Positions 1 to 8,081 of a stretch of 15,537 bases of DNA are shown here, piece by piece. The DNA comes from Rickettsiales bacterium (lineage in GTDB: Bacteria; Pseudomonadota; Alphaproteobacteria; Rickettsiales; UBA1997), in the NCBI GenBank assembly GCA_947505885.1, contig CANNMN010000011.1, forward strand, positions 1 to 15,537, written 5' to 3'. A model generated the notes under the pieces. That model ran no database searches, was not told the DNA's origin, and was given only the letters and a program-made list of their open reading frames with translations. The position numbers and the translations under genes were made by a program. Position 1 is the stretch's first letter, and each line of letters opens with the position of its first letter.

Positions 1-229
1 CGCGCGCTAAGCCGCAAATTGTTGAATTTTTAATAACCGAAGCGATGCGATGAACCGCAGCAAAATCACCATTGGAAGCCGCCGGAAAACCCGCTTCAAT
101 TACATCAACACCCATTTTTTCTAATGTTTTAGCAATCAGTAATTTCTCTTCCAAATTCATTGTCGCACCTGGAGCTTGCTCACCATCGCGCAAAGTTGTG
201 TCAAAAATAATGACTCGCTCTTTAGACAT
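1..229 (-). CDS. leuA: 2-isopropylmalate synthase, N-terminal part (runs off the left edge)
   Basis: Translating the minus strand from the ATG at 229 gives 76 residues with no stop before the window edge. The start reads [18 protein letters not shown], followed by APGATMN and IEAGFPA. This is the signature opening of the DRE-TIM metallolyase family, and GEQxPGAxMN with EAGFPAxS is typical of LeuA. The enzyme condenses acetyl-CoA with 2-oxoisovalerate in the first committed step of leucine synthesis. Arg14 and Asp15 of the TLRDGEQ motif are the expected substrate and metal-binding residues. Homocitrate or citramalate synthase is a less likely alternative, because the regulatory C-terminal domain that would help decide is outside the window. 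No Shine-Dalgarno motif precedes the ATG. A promoter-like pair lies about 37-64 bp upstream, in the gap shared with ldcA. Confidence 0.9.
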   Translation of the reverse strand, partial: MSKERVIIFDTTLRDGEQAPGATMNLEEKLLIAKTLEKMGVDVIEAGFPAASNGDFAAVHRIASVIKNSTICGLAR

Positions 230-265
230 TTTCTAAGAAAATTTGATTGGAAAATTTGCGCCTAA

Positions 266-293
266 ATTACAGGCTTAAGCAGCTAATTGTAAA
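266..293 (-). promoter_or_regulatory. Candidate sigma70 promoter for leuA
   Basis: On the minus strand TTTACA (288-293) is followed after 16 bp by TGTAAT (266-271). Each box matches five of six consensus bases. A transcript would start near 259 and leave a leader of about 30 nt before the leuA ATG at 229. It is the best promoter match I found in the window, and it sits in the 83-bp divergent gap between leuA and ldcA. I saw no convincing promoter on the other strand for ldcA. Confidence 0.5.
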
Positions 294-312
294 CTTCTTT
301 CTCTCTCAAAAA

Positions 313-1233
313 ATGCTCAGAAAAAACGATCTTATCGACATCATCTCACCAGGAACAGCATGTACTCGCGATGAATTAGAAAAAATAAAAAATTACGTAA
401 AAAAAATCGGATTAACGCCAAGAATTTTTTTAGAAAAAGAAACAAGAATCAGCAAAAAATTAACTCATGAATTCGCTACAATTAACGCCAAAACACGCTT
501 CGAACAATTAAAAAAATCCATAGAAAGCAAAGATTCAAAAATAATTTGGTGTACTAGTGGAGGCTACGGCAGCGCTGAAATTTTGCCTCTGCTGCAAAAA
601 ATGAAAAAACCAAAAATACCAAAAATTTTCATCGGATTTTCTGATATTTCCGTTCTAAATACTTTTTTAATTCAGCAATGGAACTGGCAAGTCATTAGTG
701 CACCGATGATGATACAGCTTGCTTGCGAAACAGTTTCAAAAAAATCTGAAAAAGGAATTTTAGATTTAATTTTTGGCAAAACCAAAGAGTTAAAATATTC
801 ACTAACAACTGGTGGACATCAACTAACAGGACTAATCGTCGGCGGCTGCATATCTGTTTTAACCAATAATTTTGGTACTGAAAATCAGCTCGACTGGGAA
901 AAGAAAATTCTCTTCCTAGAAGATGAAGGAGAAGATGGTGAGAGGCTTGATCGCTACTTCCATCAGATCATAACGATCATTAAAGAAACAAAGAAAAAAC
1001 CGCGCGCAGTAGTCTTGGGAAATTTTCTTAAAGCCAATCCGCACGGCACACCAAAAGCGAAAAATATCGAAATCGCGATCAAAAAATTCACTGAAAAACT
1101 CGCCGGAATCGCGCCAGTTTTTCAGGAAAAAACCAAATGCCTCGGACACGGTAAGAACATGTTACCACTATTATTGGGAGCCAAGACAGAAATTACTGCG
1201 GAGGGATTTTTGATTCAAAAAATTAATCTCTAA
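313..1233 (+). CDS. ldcA: LD-carboxypeptidase (peptidase family S66)
   Basis: The 306-residue product matches the S66 family, which removes the terminal D-alanine from L,D-linked muropeptide tetrapeptides during cytoplasmic murein recycling. It opens with MLRKNDLIDIISPGT, the usual S66 start. It then has SGGYGS (82-87), the nucleophile elbow GFSDIS with Ser110, the acidic motif FLEDEGEDGERLDR with Glu203, and GHGKNMLPLLLG with His279. Ser110, Glu203 and His279 fit the Ser-Glu-His triad described for Pseudomonas LdcA. The frame stays open upstream to a TTG at 247, but those 22 extra residues are unlike the family and would overlap the divergent promoter region, so I use the ATG at 313. A signal peptide is not evident, consistent with cytoplasmic action. 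The gene is transcribed away from leuA and is followed by a terminator-like hairpin. Confidence 0.88.
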   Translation: MLRKNDLIDIISPGTACTRDELEKIKNYVKKIGLTPRIFLEKETRISKKLTHEFATINAKTRFEQLKKSIESKDSKIIWCTSGGYGSAEILPLLQKMKKPKIPKIFIGFSDISVLNTFLIQQWNWQVISAPMMIQLACETVSKKSEKGILDLIFGKTKELKYSLTTGGHQLTGLIVGGCISVLTNNFGTENQLDWEKKILFLEDEGEDGERLDRYFHQIITIIKETKKKPRAVVLGNFLKANPHGTPKAKNIEIAIKKFTEKLAGIAPVFQEKTKCLGHGKNMLPLLLGAKTEITAEGFLIQKINL

Positions 1234-1243
1234 ATCTTCCATT

Positions 1244-1273
1244 CCTCTGAAGACGGCAATTCAAGAGGGTTTT
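1244..1273 (+). terminator. Terminator-like hairpin after ldcA
   Basis: CCTCTGAA (1244-1251) pairs with TTC (1260-1262) and AGAGG (1264-1268), leaving a one-base bulge (A1263) and an 8-nt loop, and TTTT follows at 1270-1273. It begins 10 bp after the ldcA stop. The U-tract is short, so termination may be weak. Confidence 0.4.
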
Positions 1274-1288
1274 AGCATTTATTCCTGA

Positions 1289-1332
1289 TGCGCTCTACCC
1301 CTGGATCTAATCATTAATAGGGATGAAGCGCA
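1289..1332. repeat. Imperfect inverted repeat in the ldcA-rlmN gap
   Basis: TGCGCT (1289-1294) pairs perfectly with AGCGCA (1327-1332). Further in, CCCT pairs with AGGG, with a few mismatches between the two stems and an AT-rich loop of about 16 nt. The element lies 35 bp before the rlmN start. It has no T-run on either side, so it does not look like an intrinsic terminator. It could be a degraded palindromic repeat or a leader structure for rlmN. Confidence 0.4.
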
Positions 1333-1367
1333 AAGAACGAGAAAAAAAATAAACATTAACTAATTTT

Positions 1368-2429
1368 GTGACCAATCTTACACATCTAACAAAAGAAGAA
1401 TTATTTTCTGAGCTCGCAAAGTTAGGCGAGCCTAGCTTTCGCGCCAAGCAGATTTGGAATTGGATTTATGCTCGCGGCGTTAAATCTTTTGATGAAATGA
1501 CCAACATCAAAAAAGAATTACGCATAACTCTGACACAAAATTTTTCACTCGAGCGACCGAGAATTTCTAAAGATTTTATCTCTCTCGACGGCACTAGAAA
1601 ATTTCTCGTAAAATTTCCTGATGGTCGAGAAGTCGAGGCAGTTTTCATTCCCGAAGAAACCCGGGGCACTCTCTGCATCTCGTCGCAAGTGGGCTGCACA
1701 TTAGCTTGCAAATTCTGTCATACCGGCACGCAAACCTTGGTTAGAAATTTAGAATTCCATGAAATCGTGGCACAAATTTTACTCGCCAAAGATTTAATTA
1801 ATGATTGGGACCAGGGTAATCGTAAACTCACCAACATAGTATTCATGGGCATGGGCGAACCTTTTTTCAATTACGAAAATGTCGCAAAAGCAGTAAAAAT
1901 TTTAAATGATGAAGAGGGAGTTGGTCTCTCTGCGCGTCGCATTACCATTTCAACTTCTGGCTTAGTTCCAGAAATTTTACGCAGCTCAACTGAGTTAAAA
2001 ACAAATTTGGCAATATCGCTTCACGCCACGAATGATGAACTTCGAACTGACATCATGGCGATCAATAAAAAATACCCGCTCAAAGATTTGCTCGCTGCTT
2101 GCAAAACTTACAATCGCGAAAATCCGAATCAGAAAATAACCTTCGAATATGTGATGCTTAATGAGGTGAATGATCACGAAAAACACGCGAAGGAATTAAT
2201 CGATTTGATCAATAAATTTAATCTAAACGTGAAGATTAATTTAATTCCATTTAATCCATGGGATGGCTGTGGCTATGGACGCAGTGGCAATAATCGAATT
2301 GAAAACTTTCAAAAAATTTTAAAAAATGCCGGGCTAATTTCGCCGATTCGCAAGACTCGCGGCGACGACGTGATGGCCGCTTGTGGGCAGTTAAAATCAC
2401 TGTCGCAAAGACCCAAACGAACTAATTAA
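1368..2429 (+). CDS. rlmN: Dual-specificity 23S rRNA/tRNA adenine-C2 methyltransferase RlmN
   Basis: This 353-residue radical-SAM enzyme methylates C2 of A2503 in 23S rRNA and A37 in some tRNAs. The N-terminal helical domain has FRAKQIWNWIY (24-34). The cluster motif CxxxCxxC is Cys110, Cys114 and Cys117. Cys103 (TLCISSQ) and Cys339 (AACGQL) correspond by spacing to the conserved catalytic pair of E. coli RlmN (Cys118 and the methyl-carrying Cys355). The SAM-binding MGMGEP is at 160-165, and SLHA and the C-terminal KTRGDDVMAACGQL are also typical. Length is normal for the family. The start is GTG at 1368: a stop at 1350-1352 closes the frame upstream, and the MTNLTHLTKEEL start fits RlmN. No Shine-Dalgarno motif is visible. 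Cys339 and the AACGQL context separate it from Cfr. Confidence 0.96.
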   Translation: MTNLTHLTKEELFSELAKLGEPSFRAKQIWNWIYARGVKSFDEMTNIKKELRITLTQNFSLERPRISKDFISLDGTRKFLVKFPDGREVEAVFIPEETRGTLCISSQVGCTLACKFCHTGTQTLVRNLEFHEIVAQILLAKDLINDWDQGNRKLTNIVFMGMGEPFFNYENVAKAVKILNDEEGVGLSARRITISTSGLVPEILRSSTELKTNLAISLHATNDELRTDIMAINKKYPLKDLLAACKTYNRENPNQKITFEYVMLNEVNDHEKHAKELIDLINKFNLNVKINLIPFNPWDGCGYGRSGNNRIENFQKILKNAGLISPIRKTRGDDVMAACGQLKSLSQRPKRTN

Positions 2430-2491
2430 ATCTTCCTAAATTCTTGCTGATCAAGTGATGGAGCAAAATAGGCCACCTAACTTTAAGTAAA

Positions 2492-2515
2492 ATTCTCACG
2501 AAAGCGGGGATCCAG
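2492..2515. repeat. Degenerate palindromic repeat element (CACGAAAGCGGG type)
   Basis: The sequence ATTCTCACGAAAGCGGGG followed by ATCCAG strongly resembles the dispersed bacterial palindrome whose full form reads ATTCCCGCGAAAGCGGGAAT followed by CCAG. Here the left arm has decayed (TCTCAC where TCCCGC would pair), so the hairpin contains mismatches. It is GC-rich in an AT-rich gap between rlmN and ccmB. Only one copy is seen in the window. The family assignment rests on recall of the motif and not on a search. Confidence 0.45.
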
Positions 2516-2530
2516 AAAAACAAAACTCAA

Positions 2531-3118
2531 ATGCAAATTTTTTTCATCCTTCTCTCACACGAACTCAGAATTAATTTTCGCCAAACCTCACGAATTTTGG
2601 CGAGTTTTTTATTTTTCTTAATTTTCCTCTCGAGTTTCTCCCTACTCTCGCAAGGTCAAGACAGTTTAGTCATTATTTTATTTTCTCTGCTTTCTTGTTT
2701 GATTTTTTCTTCCGCTGAATTTTTAAAAAAAGATTTTGAGTCAGGCGCAAGTGAACAAATTTTAATTTCTTGCGAAAATTTTGAGAGTTTCATCGCCGCG
2801 AAAATGCTGGCTAATTGGCTCGTTTGCTGCGTACCAATCATTGTCATTTCTAGCTTAATTCGACCGGATCTTTTTCTTCTGATTATTTTAGTGAGCTTGC
2901 TCGTTAACTTTATTTGCTGCTTCTGCGGCACGCTTTCGATTTTAGGCAATGCCGCTCCGATAATTGCCGCTCTTGCTCTTCCGCTGATTATTCCAATTCT
3001 GCTAATCGCCCTTGGCGATGTTGTTACTAGTTTAAAATTACTTGTTGGACTTTGCTTCTTTCTTGCCCCGATTTTAATTTTTGCGACCGCAAAAATCGTT
3101 AGGATAGCACACGAGTAA
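2531..3118 (+). CDS. ccmB: Heme exporter protein CcmB (ABC-type cytochrome c maturation permease)
   Basis: The 195-residue product is an integral membrane protein with about six hydrophobic spans, near 22-40, 44-62, 93-110, 113-133, 135-161 and 167-187. Between spans two and three lies LKKDFESGASEQILIS (65-80). This corresponds to the conserved CcmB cytoplasmic loop (F+DDYEDGxLEQLLLSP), followed by the AKMLANWLVCCVP helix and ALPLIIPIL near 148-157. With CcmA, C and D it forms the CcmABCD complex that releases holo-CcmE for heme delivery to apocytochromes c in the periplasm. It is somewhat shorter than the usual 215-225 residues. No other ccm gene is adjacent; dispersed ccm genes are known in Rickettsiales. 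A c-type cytochrome client is encoded at 8494-9015. The last 20 bp overlap the end of convergent alr. Confidence 0.85.
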   Translation: MQIFFILLSHELRINFRQTSRILASFLFFLIFLSSFSLLSQGQDSLVIILFSLLSCLIFSSAEFLKKDFESGASEQILISCENFESFIAAKMLANWLVCCVPIIVISSLIRPDLFLLIILVSLLVNFICCFCGTLSILGNAAPIIAALALPLIIPILLIALGDVVTSLKLLVGLCFFLAPILIFATAKIVRIAHE

Positions 3119-4169
3119 TCGCCGAATTCAATCTCGCTACCACTTCATAATTTATTGTCTGCGACCATTCCGCCCAATCATCCGCAGTAATTTCAGATTT
3201 ACCGTCTTTACCAATAATTGTCACCACGTCGCCTATTTTTGCTTCCTTCACATCGGTTACATCAATCACAATTAAATTCATGGTGACTCGACCAATTTGC
3301 GGAACTTTTTTGCCACGTAAAATCACCTGACTTTTTCCCGAACTAATACGCGCAATACCATCATAGTAACCAATCGGCAGCACGGCGATTTTTGAATCAC
3401 GCTCTAGAATGTGAGTACATTCGTAAGAAATCGCACTGCCCTTTGGTAAAAACTTCAGCTCAGCAATTTTTGTCCTCCAGCTTAAAACTGGTTCGAGCTT
3501 AACTAATTTTTCTCTTTGCGATGAAGGCCACAAGCCGTAAAGCGAAATACCGATTCTAACCATGTTAAAATCGGGATAATTTTTGCCATAAATTGTTCTG
3601 GCACTTGCAGAATGATGAACCAAAGGACAATTAAACTCTTCTTGCCAGCGCAGTAATTCTTGAATTTGTTTTTGGCTGTAATCATCAAATTTAGTTTTGT
3701 CGGCAGCAGCAAAATGTGCGTAGACTCCACAAAGTTTTAGCGGAGTTTTTTTAAGTAGAGCGGAAAGTTTTTTTAGATCAGAAGAAGCGAAGCCGTCGCG
3801 CCCCATGCCTGTGTCCACGCAGATATGGGCTTTTAAGTTTTTCTTAGCTTTTTGTAAAATATCGAAGGTTGAAATTGTGACTTCGATATCGTGTTTGATC
3901 GCTAAATTAATTTGCTCAGAAGAAATGCGAGACATCACCAACAAAGGCTTTTTGACTCCTTGCTTACGTAAAAAGATCGCATCTTCAAGAGAGAAAACTG
4001 CTAAATAATCAACTTCATTTTGAATAGACAACACAACCTCTAAAAGCCCATGCCCGTAGGCGTTAGACTTTAACACCGCCATAAATTTTACCTTCGGCTT
4101 CAGCTGTTTTTTGATCTGCGAAATATTGTTTAGAAGCGCCTTTTTATTGATCTCAATCCAAGTCTGCAT
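3099..4169 (-). CDS. alr: Alanine racemase
   Basis: This 356-residue fold-type III PLP enzyme interconverts L- and D-alanine for peptidoglycan. The PLP lysine is Lys34 in AVLKSNAYGHG. The opposite-face catalytic Tyr is Tyr249 (AISYECT). Arg205 in MVRIG should contact the pyridine nitrogen, PIGYYDG (265-271) begins the C-terminal beta domain region, and INYEVVARL (339-347) holds the conserved Tyr341. CVDTGMGRDG (117-126) is also typical. Residue 298 is Asn in VTMN, where many Alr proteins have Asp (CMDQ). The start at 4169 gives MQTWIEINKKALLNNI, a normal Alr opening. No Shine-Dalgarno motif is present. The gene follows infB after a 114-bp gap and ends inside the 3' end of convergent ccmB, with no terminator seen between them. 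Confidence 0.95.
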   Translation of the reverse strand: MQTWIEINKKALLNNISQIKKQLKPKVKFMAVLKSNAYGHGLLEVVLSIQNEVDYLAVFSLEDAIFLRKQGVKKPLLVMSRISSEQINLAIKHDIEVTISTFDILQKAKKNLKAHICVDTGMGRDGFASSDLKKLSALLKKTPLKLCGVYAHFAAADKTKFDDYSQKQIQELLRWQEEFNCPLVHHSASARTIYGKNYPDFNMVRIGISLYGLWPSSQREKLVKLEPVLSWRTKIAELKFLPKGSAISYECTHILERDSKIAVLPIGYYDGIARISSGKSQVILRGKKVPQIGRVTMNLIVIDVTDVKEAKIGDVVTIIGKDGKSEITADDWAEWSQTINYEVVARLNSAITRVLS

Positions 4170-4189
4170 GGGAGGAATATTAAAAAGTA

Positions 4190-4199
4190 TCGGCGCCGA
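4190..4199. repeat. GC-rich perfect palindrome just upstream of alr
   Basis: TCGGCGCCGA is a perfect 10-bp palindrome ending 20 bp before the alr start codon, in an otherwise AT-rich 114-bp gap. Its position suits an operator or a small leader hairpin, but no known regulator is implied by the sequence. Confidence 0.3.
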
Positions 4200-4283
4200 G
4201 AGAATGAGAATTTTTTACAAACCTTAGTGGAAAATAAGATAAATGATGGTGCCGCAACCTAAAAAATCGATCTTGAATTAATT

Positions 4284-6791
4284 CTAAAGCGATCTTTTTT
4301 GCTCAACAACTTCGTAGCACTCGACGATGTCTTTTTCTTTGATGTCGTCGTAGTTTTCGAAGGCGATTCCACACTCAAAACCAGTCTTAACTTCCTTCAC
4401 ATCATCCTTGAAACGCTTGAGCGTTTTTAATTCACCATCGTGAATCACGACGTTGTCGCGCAGTAGTCGAGCTCTGGCATTGCGCTTGAGGACGCCATCA
4501 ATAACGTAAGATCCTGCTACCTTTCCAGAACCAGAAACTTTGAAGACTTGGCGTATTTCAGCGCGGCCTAAATGCTCTTCATTCTGAACTGGGGTTAACA
4601 TGCCAGTGAGCAATAATTTCAGGTCATCAACTAGATTATAGATGATTGAGTAGTAGCGAATTTCGATGCCTTTGGATAGCGCCATTTCTTTTGCTGAAGA
4701 GTTAGCGCGAACGTTAAAACCAACAATCATGGCACCAGATGCGGCAGCAAGAGAGATGTCGGAATCAGAAACTCCACCAGTTGCTGAATGCACAACTTTA
4801 ATCGCAACTTCTTCATTATTTAATTTAGCCACCGTTCCAATGATAGCCTCAACTGAACCATGCACATCGCCTTTGATGATGATGTTCAAATATTTTAATT
4901 TTCCTTTACCGGATTCTTTAAAAATATCGGAGAATGATCTGGCAGAATTCTTCAATGCCTTGATTTCTTTTTCTTTGCGTGAGCGATAAGAAATAATTTC
5001 GCGAGCCTGTCTTTCTTCATCAACTTCGAAGAATTTATCCCCAGCATTTGGAGCGCTGTCTAAGCCGAGAACTTCGACTGGAACTGAAGGGGTCGCTGAT
5101 TTTACTATATTTCCTAGATCGTCAGACATTTTTCTAACACGACCAAAAGAGGTACCGACAACGATTAAATCAGAGGTATCCAATGTTCCTTTTTGTACGA
5201 TTAATGTCGCCACAACGCCACGCGCTGGATCAATTCTTGACTCAAGCACTACGCCACTTGCTTTGCCTTCATATTGCGATTTGAGATCAAGAACTTCTGC
5301 TTGCAACAAAATTGCCTCTTCAAGCTTTTCAAGATTTTTCTTAGTCTTGGCTGAGACAGGAATGAACATTACGTCACCGCCCAAATCTTCACAGACAACA
5401 TTGTGCGCAAGGAGTTCTTGTTTTACGCGCTCTGGATCTGCGCCAGGTTTATCGATTTTATTTACGGCTACAATCATCGGCACGTTTGCCGCCTTGGCAT
5501 GATTGATGGCTTCGATTGTTTGCGCTTTAACTCCATCGTCAGCGGCAACTACTAGCACGACGATGTCGGTAACATTCGCACCGCGTGAACGCATTTCAGT
5601 AAAAGCTTCGTGGCCAGGAGTATCAAGGAAAGTAATAAATTTTCCGCCAACAGCCTTGACGCGAGAAGCGCCAATATGCTGAGTAATTCCACCATGCTCA
5701 CGCGCAACAACATTGGTCTCGCGCAAAGCGTCGAGCAAAGAAGTTTTACCATGATCGACGTGACCCATAATTGTAACGATCGGAGCGCGCGCTAAGAACT
5801 CATGTTCTTCGCCGCCTTCTTCAAGAATATTTTCAACATCAGAGTGCGAAGTGCGTTTTGCCTTGTGACCAAATTCAGTAATGATGATTTCCGCAGTATC
5901 TGCATCAACGGCTTGGTTACTGGTTACAACCATTCCCATGGCAAAAAGTTTTTTAACTACATCGCCAACTTTTTCAGTCATGCGCTCAGCTAAATCAGCG
6001 ACACTAATTAATTCTGGAATGACAACTTCACGCGAAATTTTTTTGTATTCCTTGGCGGAAGCTTGTTCTTGATGTCTGTTTTTTCCTTTTTTGCGTTTAT
6101 GTCCTGAACCATCATCATCGGAATGAGTATCGATGACGTAGGTCATTCTACGGCTATTTACGCGCTCTTCTTTGAAGCTTGGTTTCTTTTTAGCTTCTTC
6201 CTCGAAGCTCTTTTTTACCGGAGCAGCTGGTAATTTTTTTTGCTTCTTTTTGTCGCGCTCTTCTCTTTCTTTAGAGAGACGTTGTTGCTCTTGCTTTCTT
6301 CTTTCTTCAGCAAGTTTTTCACGCTCTTCTTTTTGACGATTAGCAACATCGACGCTTTGTCTAATTTTGCCGCGCACGTCAAACTGATCTAATTTGTAGT
6401 CGGGAACATTAATCTGCTTCACCTCAACCGGAGCTGGCTCAACGATATTTTCTTCAACAACAATTTCTTCAACCTTAACTACTTCTTCGCTTTGAGTTTT
6501 TTTATTTGCTCTGCTTAGAATTTCATGAGTTTTAATTTCACTTTTAACATCACCAGAACTTGAAACAGCTCTCATTCTGGCTTCAAATTCATTTTTATTT
6601 AACCCAACAATATCTCGATCTTCACCTGGCTTTGAGTCTCTCTTGCGCCCTTTGATGGTAACTTGAACCGAAGAACTACCGAGTTTTTTTTCGGTATTAG
6701 TTTTTACGGCAAGGCTCTGGGTACTAACTGGAGTTGATAGCTTAAGAGTAAGGCGCGAGCGCGTTGTGTTTTGGTTGTTTTCGTCTGTCAT
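4284..6791 (-). CDS. infB: Translation initiation factor IF-2
   Basis: The 835-residue GTPase delivers fMet-tRNA to the 30S subunit and promotes subunit joining. The N-terminus (1-255) is low complexity; the Lys/Glu/Arg/Gln-rich stretch at about 150-210 should form a long helix. The IF2-N-like segment [10 protein letters not shown]...[13 protein letters not shown] is near 262-290. The G domain has G1 GHVDHGKT (343-350), the switch-region GGITQHIG (367-374), G3 DTPGHE (390-395), G4 NKID (444-447) and G5 SAK (480-482). The rest carries the beta-barrel, the IF2 domain with GDVHGSVEA, and a C-terminal fMet-tRNA-binding domain with GFECGI. The ATG lies 3 bp after the nusA stop, so the two genes are almost certainly co-transcribed and perhaps coupled. 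rbfA, a frequent downstream neighbour of infB, is absent; alr follows instead. Confidence 0.98.
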   Translation of the reverse strand: MTDENNQNTTRSRLTLKLSTPVSTQSLAVKTNTEKKLGSSSVQVTIKGRKRDSKPGEDRDIVGLNKNEFEARMRAVSSSGDVKSEIKTHEILSRANKKTQSEEVVKVEEIVVEENIVEPAPVEVKQINVPDYKLDQFDVRGKIRQSVDVANRQKEEREKLAEERRKQEQQRLSKEREERDKKKQKKLPAAPVKKSFEEEAKKKPSFKEERVNSRRMTYVIDTHSDDDGSGHKRKKGKNRHQEQASAKEYKKISREVVIPELISVADLAERMTEKVGDVVKKLFAMGMVVTSNQAVDADTAEIIITEFGHKAKRTSHSDVENILEEGGEEHEFLARAPIVTIMGHVDHGKTSLLDALRETNVVAREHGGITQHIGASRVKAVGGKFITFLDTPGHEAFTEMRSRGANVTDIVVLVVAADDGVKAQTIEAINHAKAANVPMIVAVNKIDKPGADPERVKQELLAHNVVCEDLGGDVMFIPVSAKTKKNLEKLEEAILLQAEVLDLKSQYEGKASGVVLESRIDPARGVVATLIVQKGTLDTSDLIVVGTSFGRVRKMSDDLGNIVKSATPSVPVEVLGLDSAPNAGDKFFEVDEERQAREIISYRSRKEKEIKALKNSARSFSDIFKESGKGKLKYLNIIIKGDVHGSVEAIIGTVAKLNNEEVAIKVVHSATGGVSDSDISLAAASGAMIVGFNVRANSSAKEMALSKGIEIRYYSIIYNLVDDLKLLLTGMLTPVQNEEHLGRAEIRQVFKVSGSGKVAGSYVIDGVLKRNARARLLRDNVVIHDGELKTLKRFKDDVKEVKTGFECGIAFENYDDIKEKDIVECYEVVEQKRSL

Positions 6792-6794
6792 TAT

Positions 6795-8081
6795 TTACGA
6801 ATTTTTCTGAAGAAATTCCTCGGCTCTACGTTTAACTTCGCCAGCAATGTCTTCGTCAAAACCTTCGATTGAAGCAATTTCAGAAACATCAGATTGGGCC
6901 AGAGAATCAACGGTTAAGAACCCTTCAGAAGCGAGAAGATTTGCGATCATTTCTTCAACATCAAGCGCTTCAACAAAAAGTTTGGAAGCTTGATTAAATT
7001 CAGCAGTGCGACGCGCTGACTCTTGTTCGTCAGTCATTACGTCAATTTTATAACCGACTAATTTTGAAGCGAGTTTAACATTTTGTCCGCCGCGTCCAAT
7101 CGCTAGGCTGAGCTGATCTTCAGCTACTACAGCTTCGATCAAATTATTCTCTTCATCAACAACGACCTTACTAACTTTAGCCGGCGTTAGCGCACTTATT
7201 ACAAGCTCAGCTACATTTGGTGACCATTTAAGAATATCAATTTTTTCACCGCGAAGCTCAGAGCTAACTGACTGAACACGAGAACCGCGAATACCAATGA
7301 ATGAGCCAATAATATCAATATCATCGCGACGAGAATAGATCGCGATTTTAGCGCGAGAACCTGGATCACGAGCAACCGCTTTTACTTCAATATTTCCTTC
7401 GTAAAGCTCGGGAACTTCTTGTTCGAAAAGTCTCACCAAAAATTGCGGATGAGTGCGTGACAAGAAAATCTGTGCACCGAATGGCTCTTTGCGCACATCT
7501 TCAATGTAGCAACGAATACGATCGCCAACGCGAAAATTTTCTTTTGGGATTAAGCCACTTTCGTGAATCACGGCTTCGTAACCATCAACTTCCATCACGA
7601 TGTTTTTTAGACCAATTTTCTTCACTGAAGCACTAACAATATCAGCAATACGATCCTTGAATTCGTTATATTCTTTATTCTTTTCAGCCTCTTTAACTTT
7701 GCGGATAATCTCGTTTCTGGCAACTTGCGCAACAACGCGACTGAGATCAATCGGAGGCAATTCTTGCACTACGAAATCACCAATTTCAGCATCAGAATTT
7801 TCTTGTTTTGCATGCTTAAGAGTGATGTGGGTGCGCACATCAAAATCTTCAACATCGTCTTCGGCAACTTGTAGCTTATTGAAGAGTTTTATCTGCCCAG
7901 TTTTTCTGTCGATTTTGCAATCGATATCAAGATGGCTACCATATTTTTTCTTTGCAGCAAGCTTGATGCCCTCCTCCATCGCCTCAATAATTTCTTGAAG
8001 AGAAATGCCTTTTTCGTGCGCGATATTTTCAGCGACCAACAAAATTTCTTTGTTGCCCATGATGGTCAAATTACTAGCCAT
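6795..8081 (-). CDS. nusA: Transcription termination/antitermination protein NusA (short form)
   Basis: NusA binds RNA polymerase and nascent RNA and modulates pausing, termination and antitermination. The 428-residue protein has the N-terminal RNAP-binding domain (1-130), an S1 domain (about 140-210), KH1 with FIGIRGSRVQSV (261-272), and KH2 with AIGRGGQNVKLASK (327-340). One helix-hairpin-helix acidic-repeat unit follows (about 375-425, LLASEGFLTVDSLAQSD and IASIEGFDEDIAGEV). E. coli NusA (495 residues) has two such repeats, so the second seems to be missing here. The start MASNLTIMGNKEILLVAENIAHEKGIS resembles alphaproteobacterial NusA openings, which favours 8081 over the internal ATG at 8060. 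rimP, usually just upstream of nusA, is absent. infB follows after 3 bp. Confidence 0.96.
   Translation of the reverse strand: MASNLTIMGNKEILLVAENIAHEKGISLQEIIEAMEEGIKLAAKKKYGSHLDIDCKIDRKTGQIKLFNKLQVAEDDVEDFDVRTHITLKHAKQENSDAEIGDFVVQELPPIDLSRVVAQVARNEIIRKVKEAEKNKEYNEFKDRIADIVSASVKKIGLKNIVMEVDGYEAVIHESGLIPKENFRVGDRIRCYIEDVRKEPFGAQIFLSRTHPQFLVRLFEQEVPELYEGNIEVKAVARDPGSRAKIAIYSRRDDIDIIGSFIGIRGSRVQSVSSELRGEKIDILKWSPNVAELVISALTPAKVSKVVVDEENNLIEAVVAEDQLSLAIGRGGQNVKLASKLVGYKIDVMTDEQESARRTAEFNQASKLFVEALDVEEMIANLLASEGFLTVDSLAQSDVSEIASIEGFDEDIAGEVKRRAEEFLQKNS

Noticed and set aside
247..312. TTG-initiated 22-residue extension of the LD-carboxypeptidase
   Set aside because: The extra residues do not resemble S66 family N-termini and cover the leuA promoter-like boxes; the ATG at 313 gives the normal MLRKNDLIDIISPG start.
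6240..6350. Repeat-like purine/pyrimidine-biased stretch in infB
   Set aside because: It encodes the Lys/Glu/Arg-rich N-terminal helix typical of IF-2 and has no regular repeat unit.
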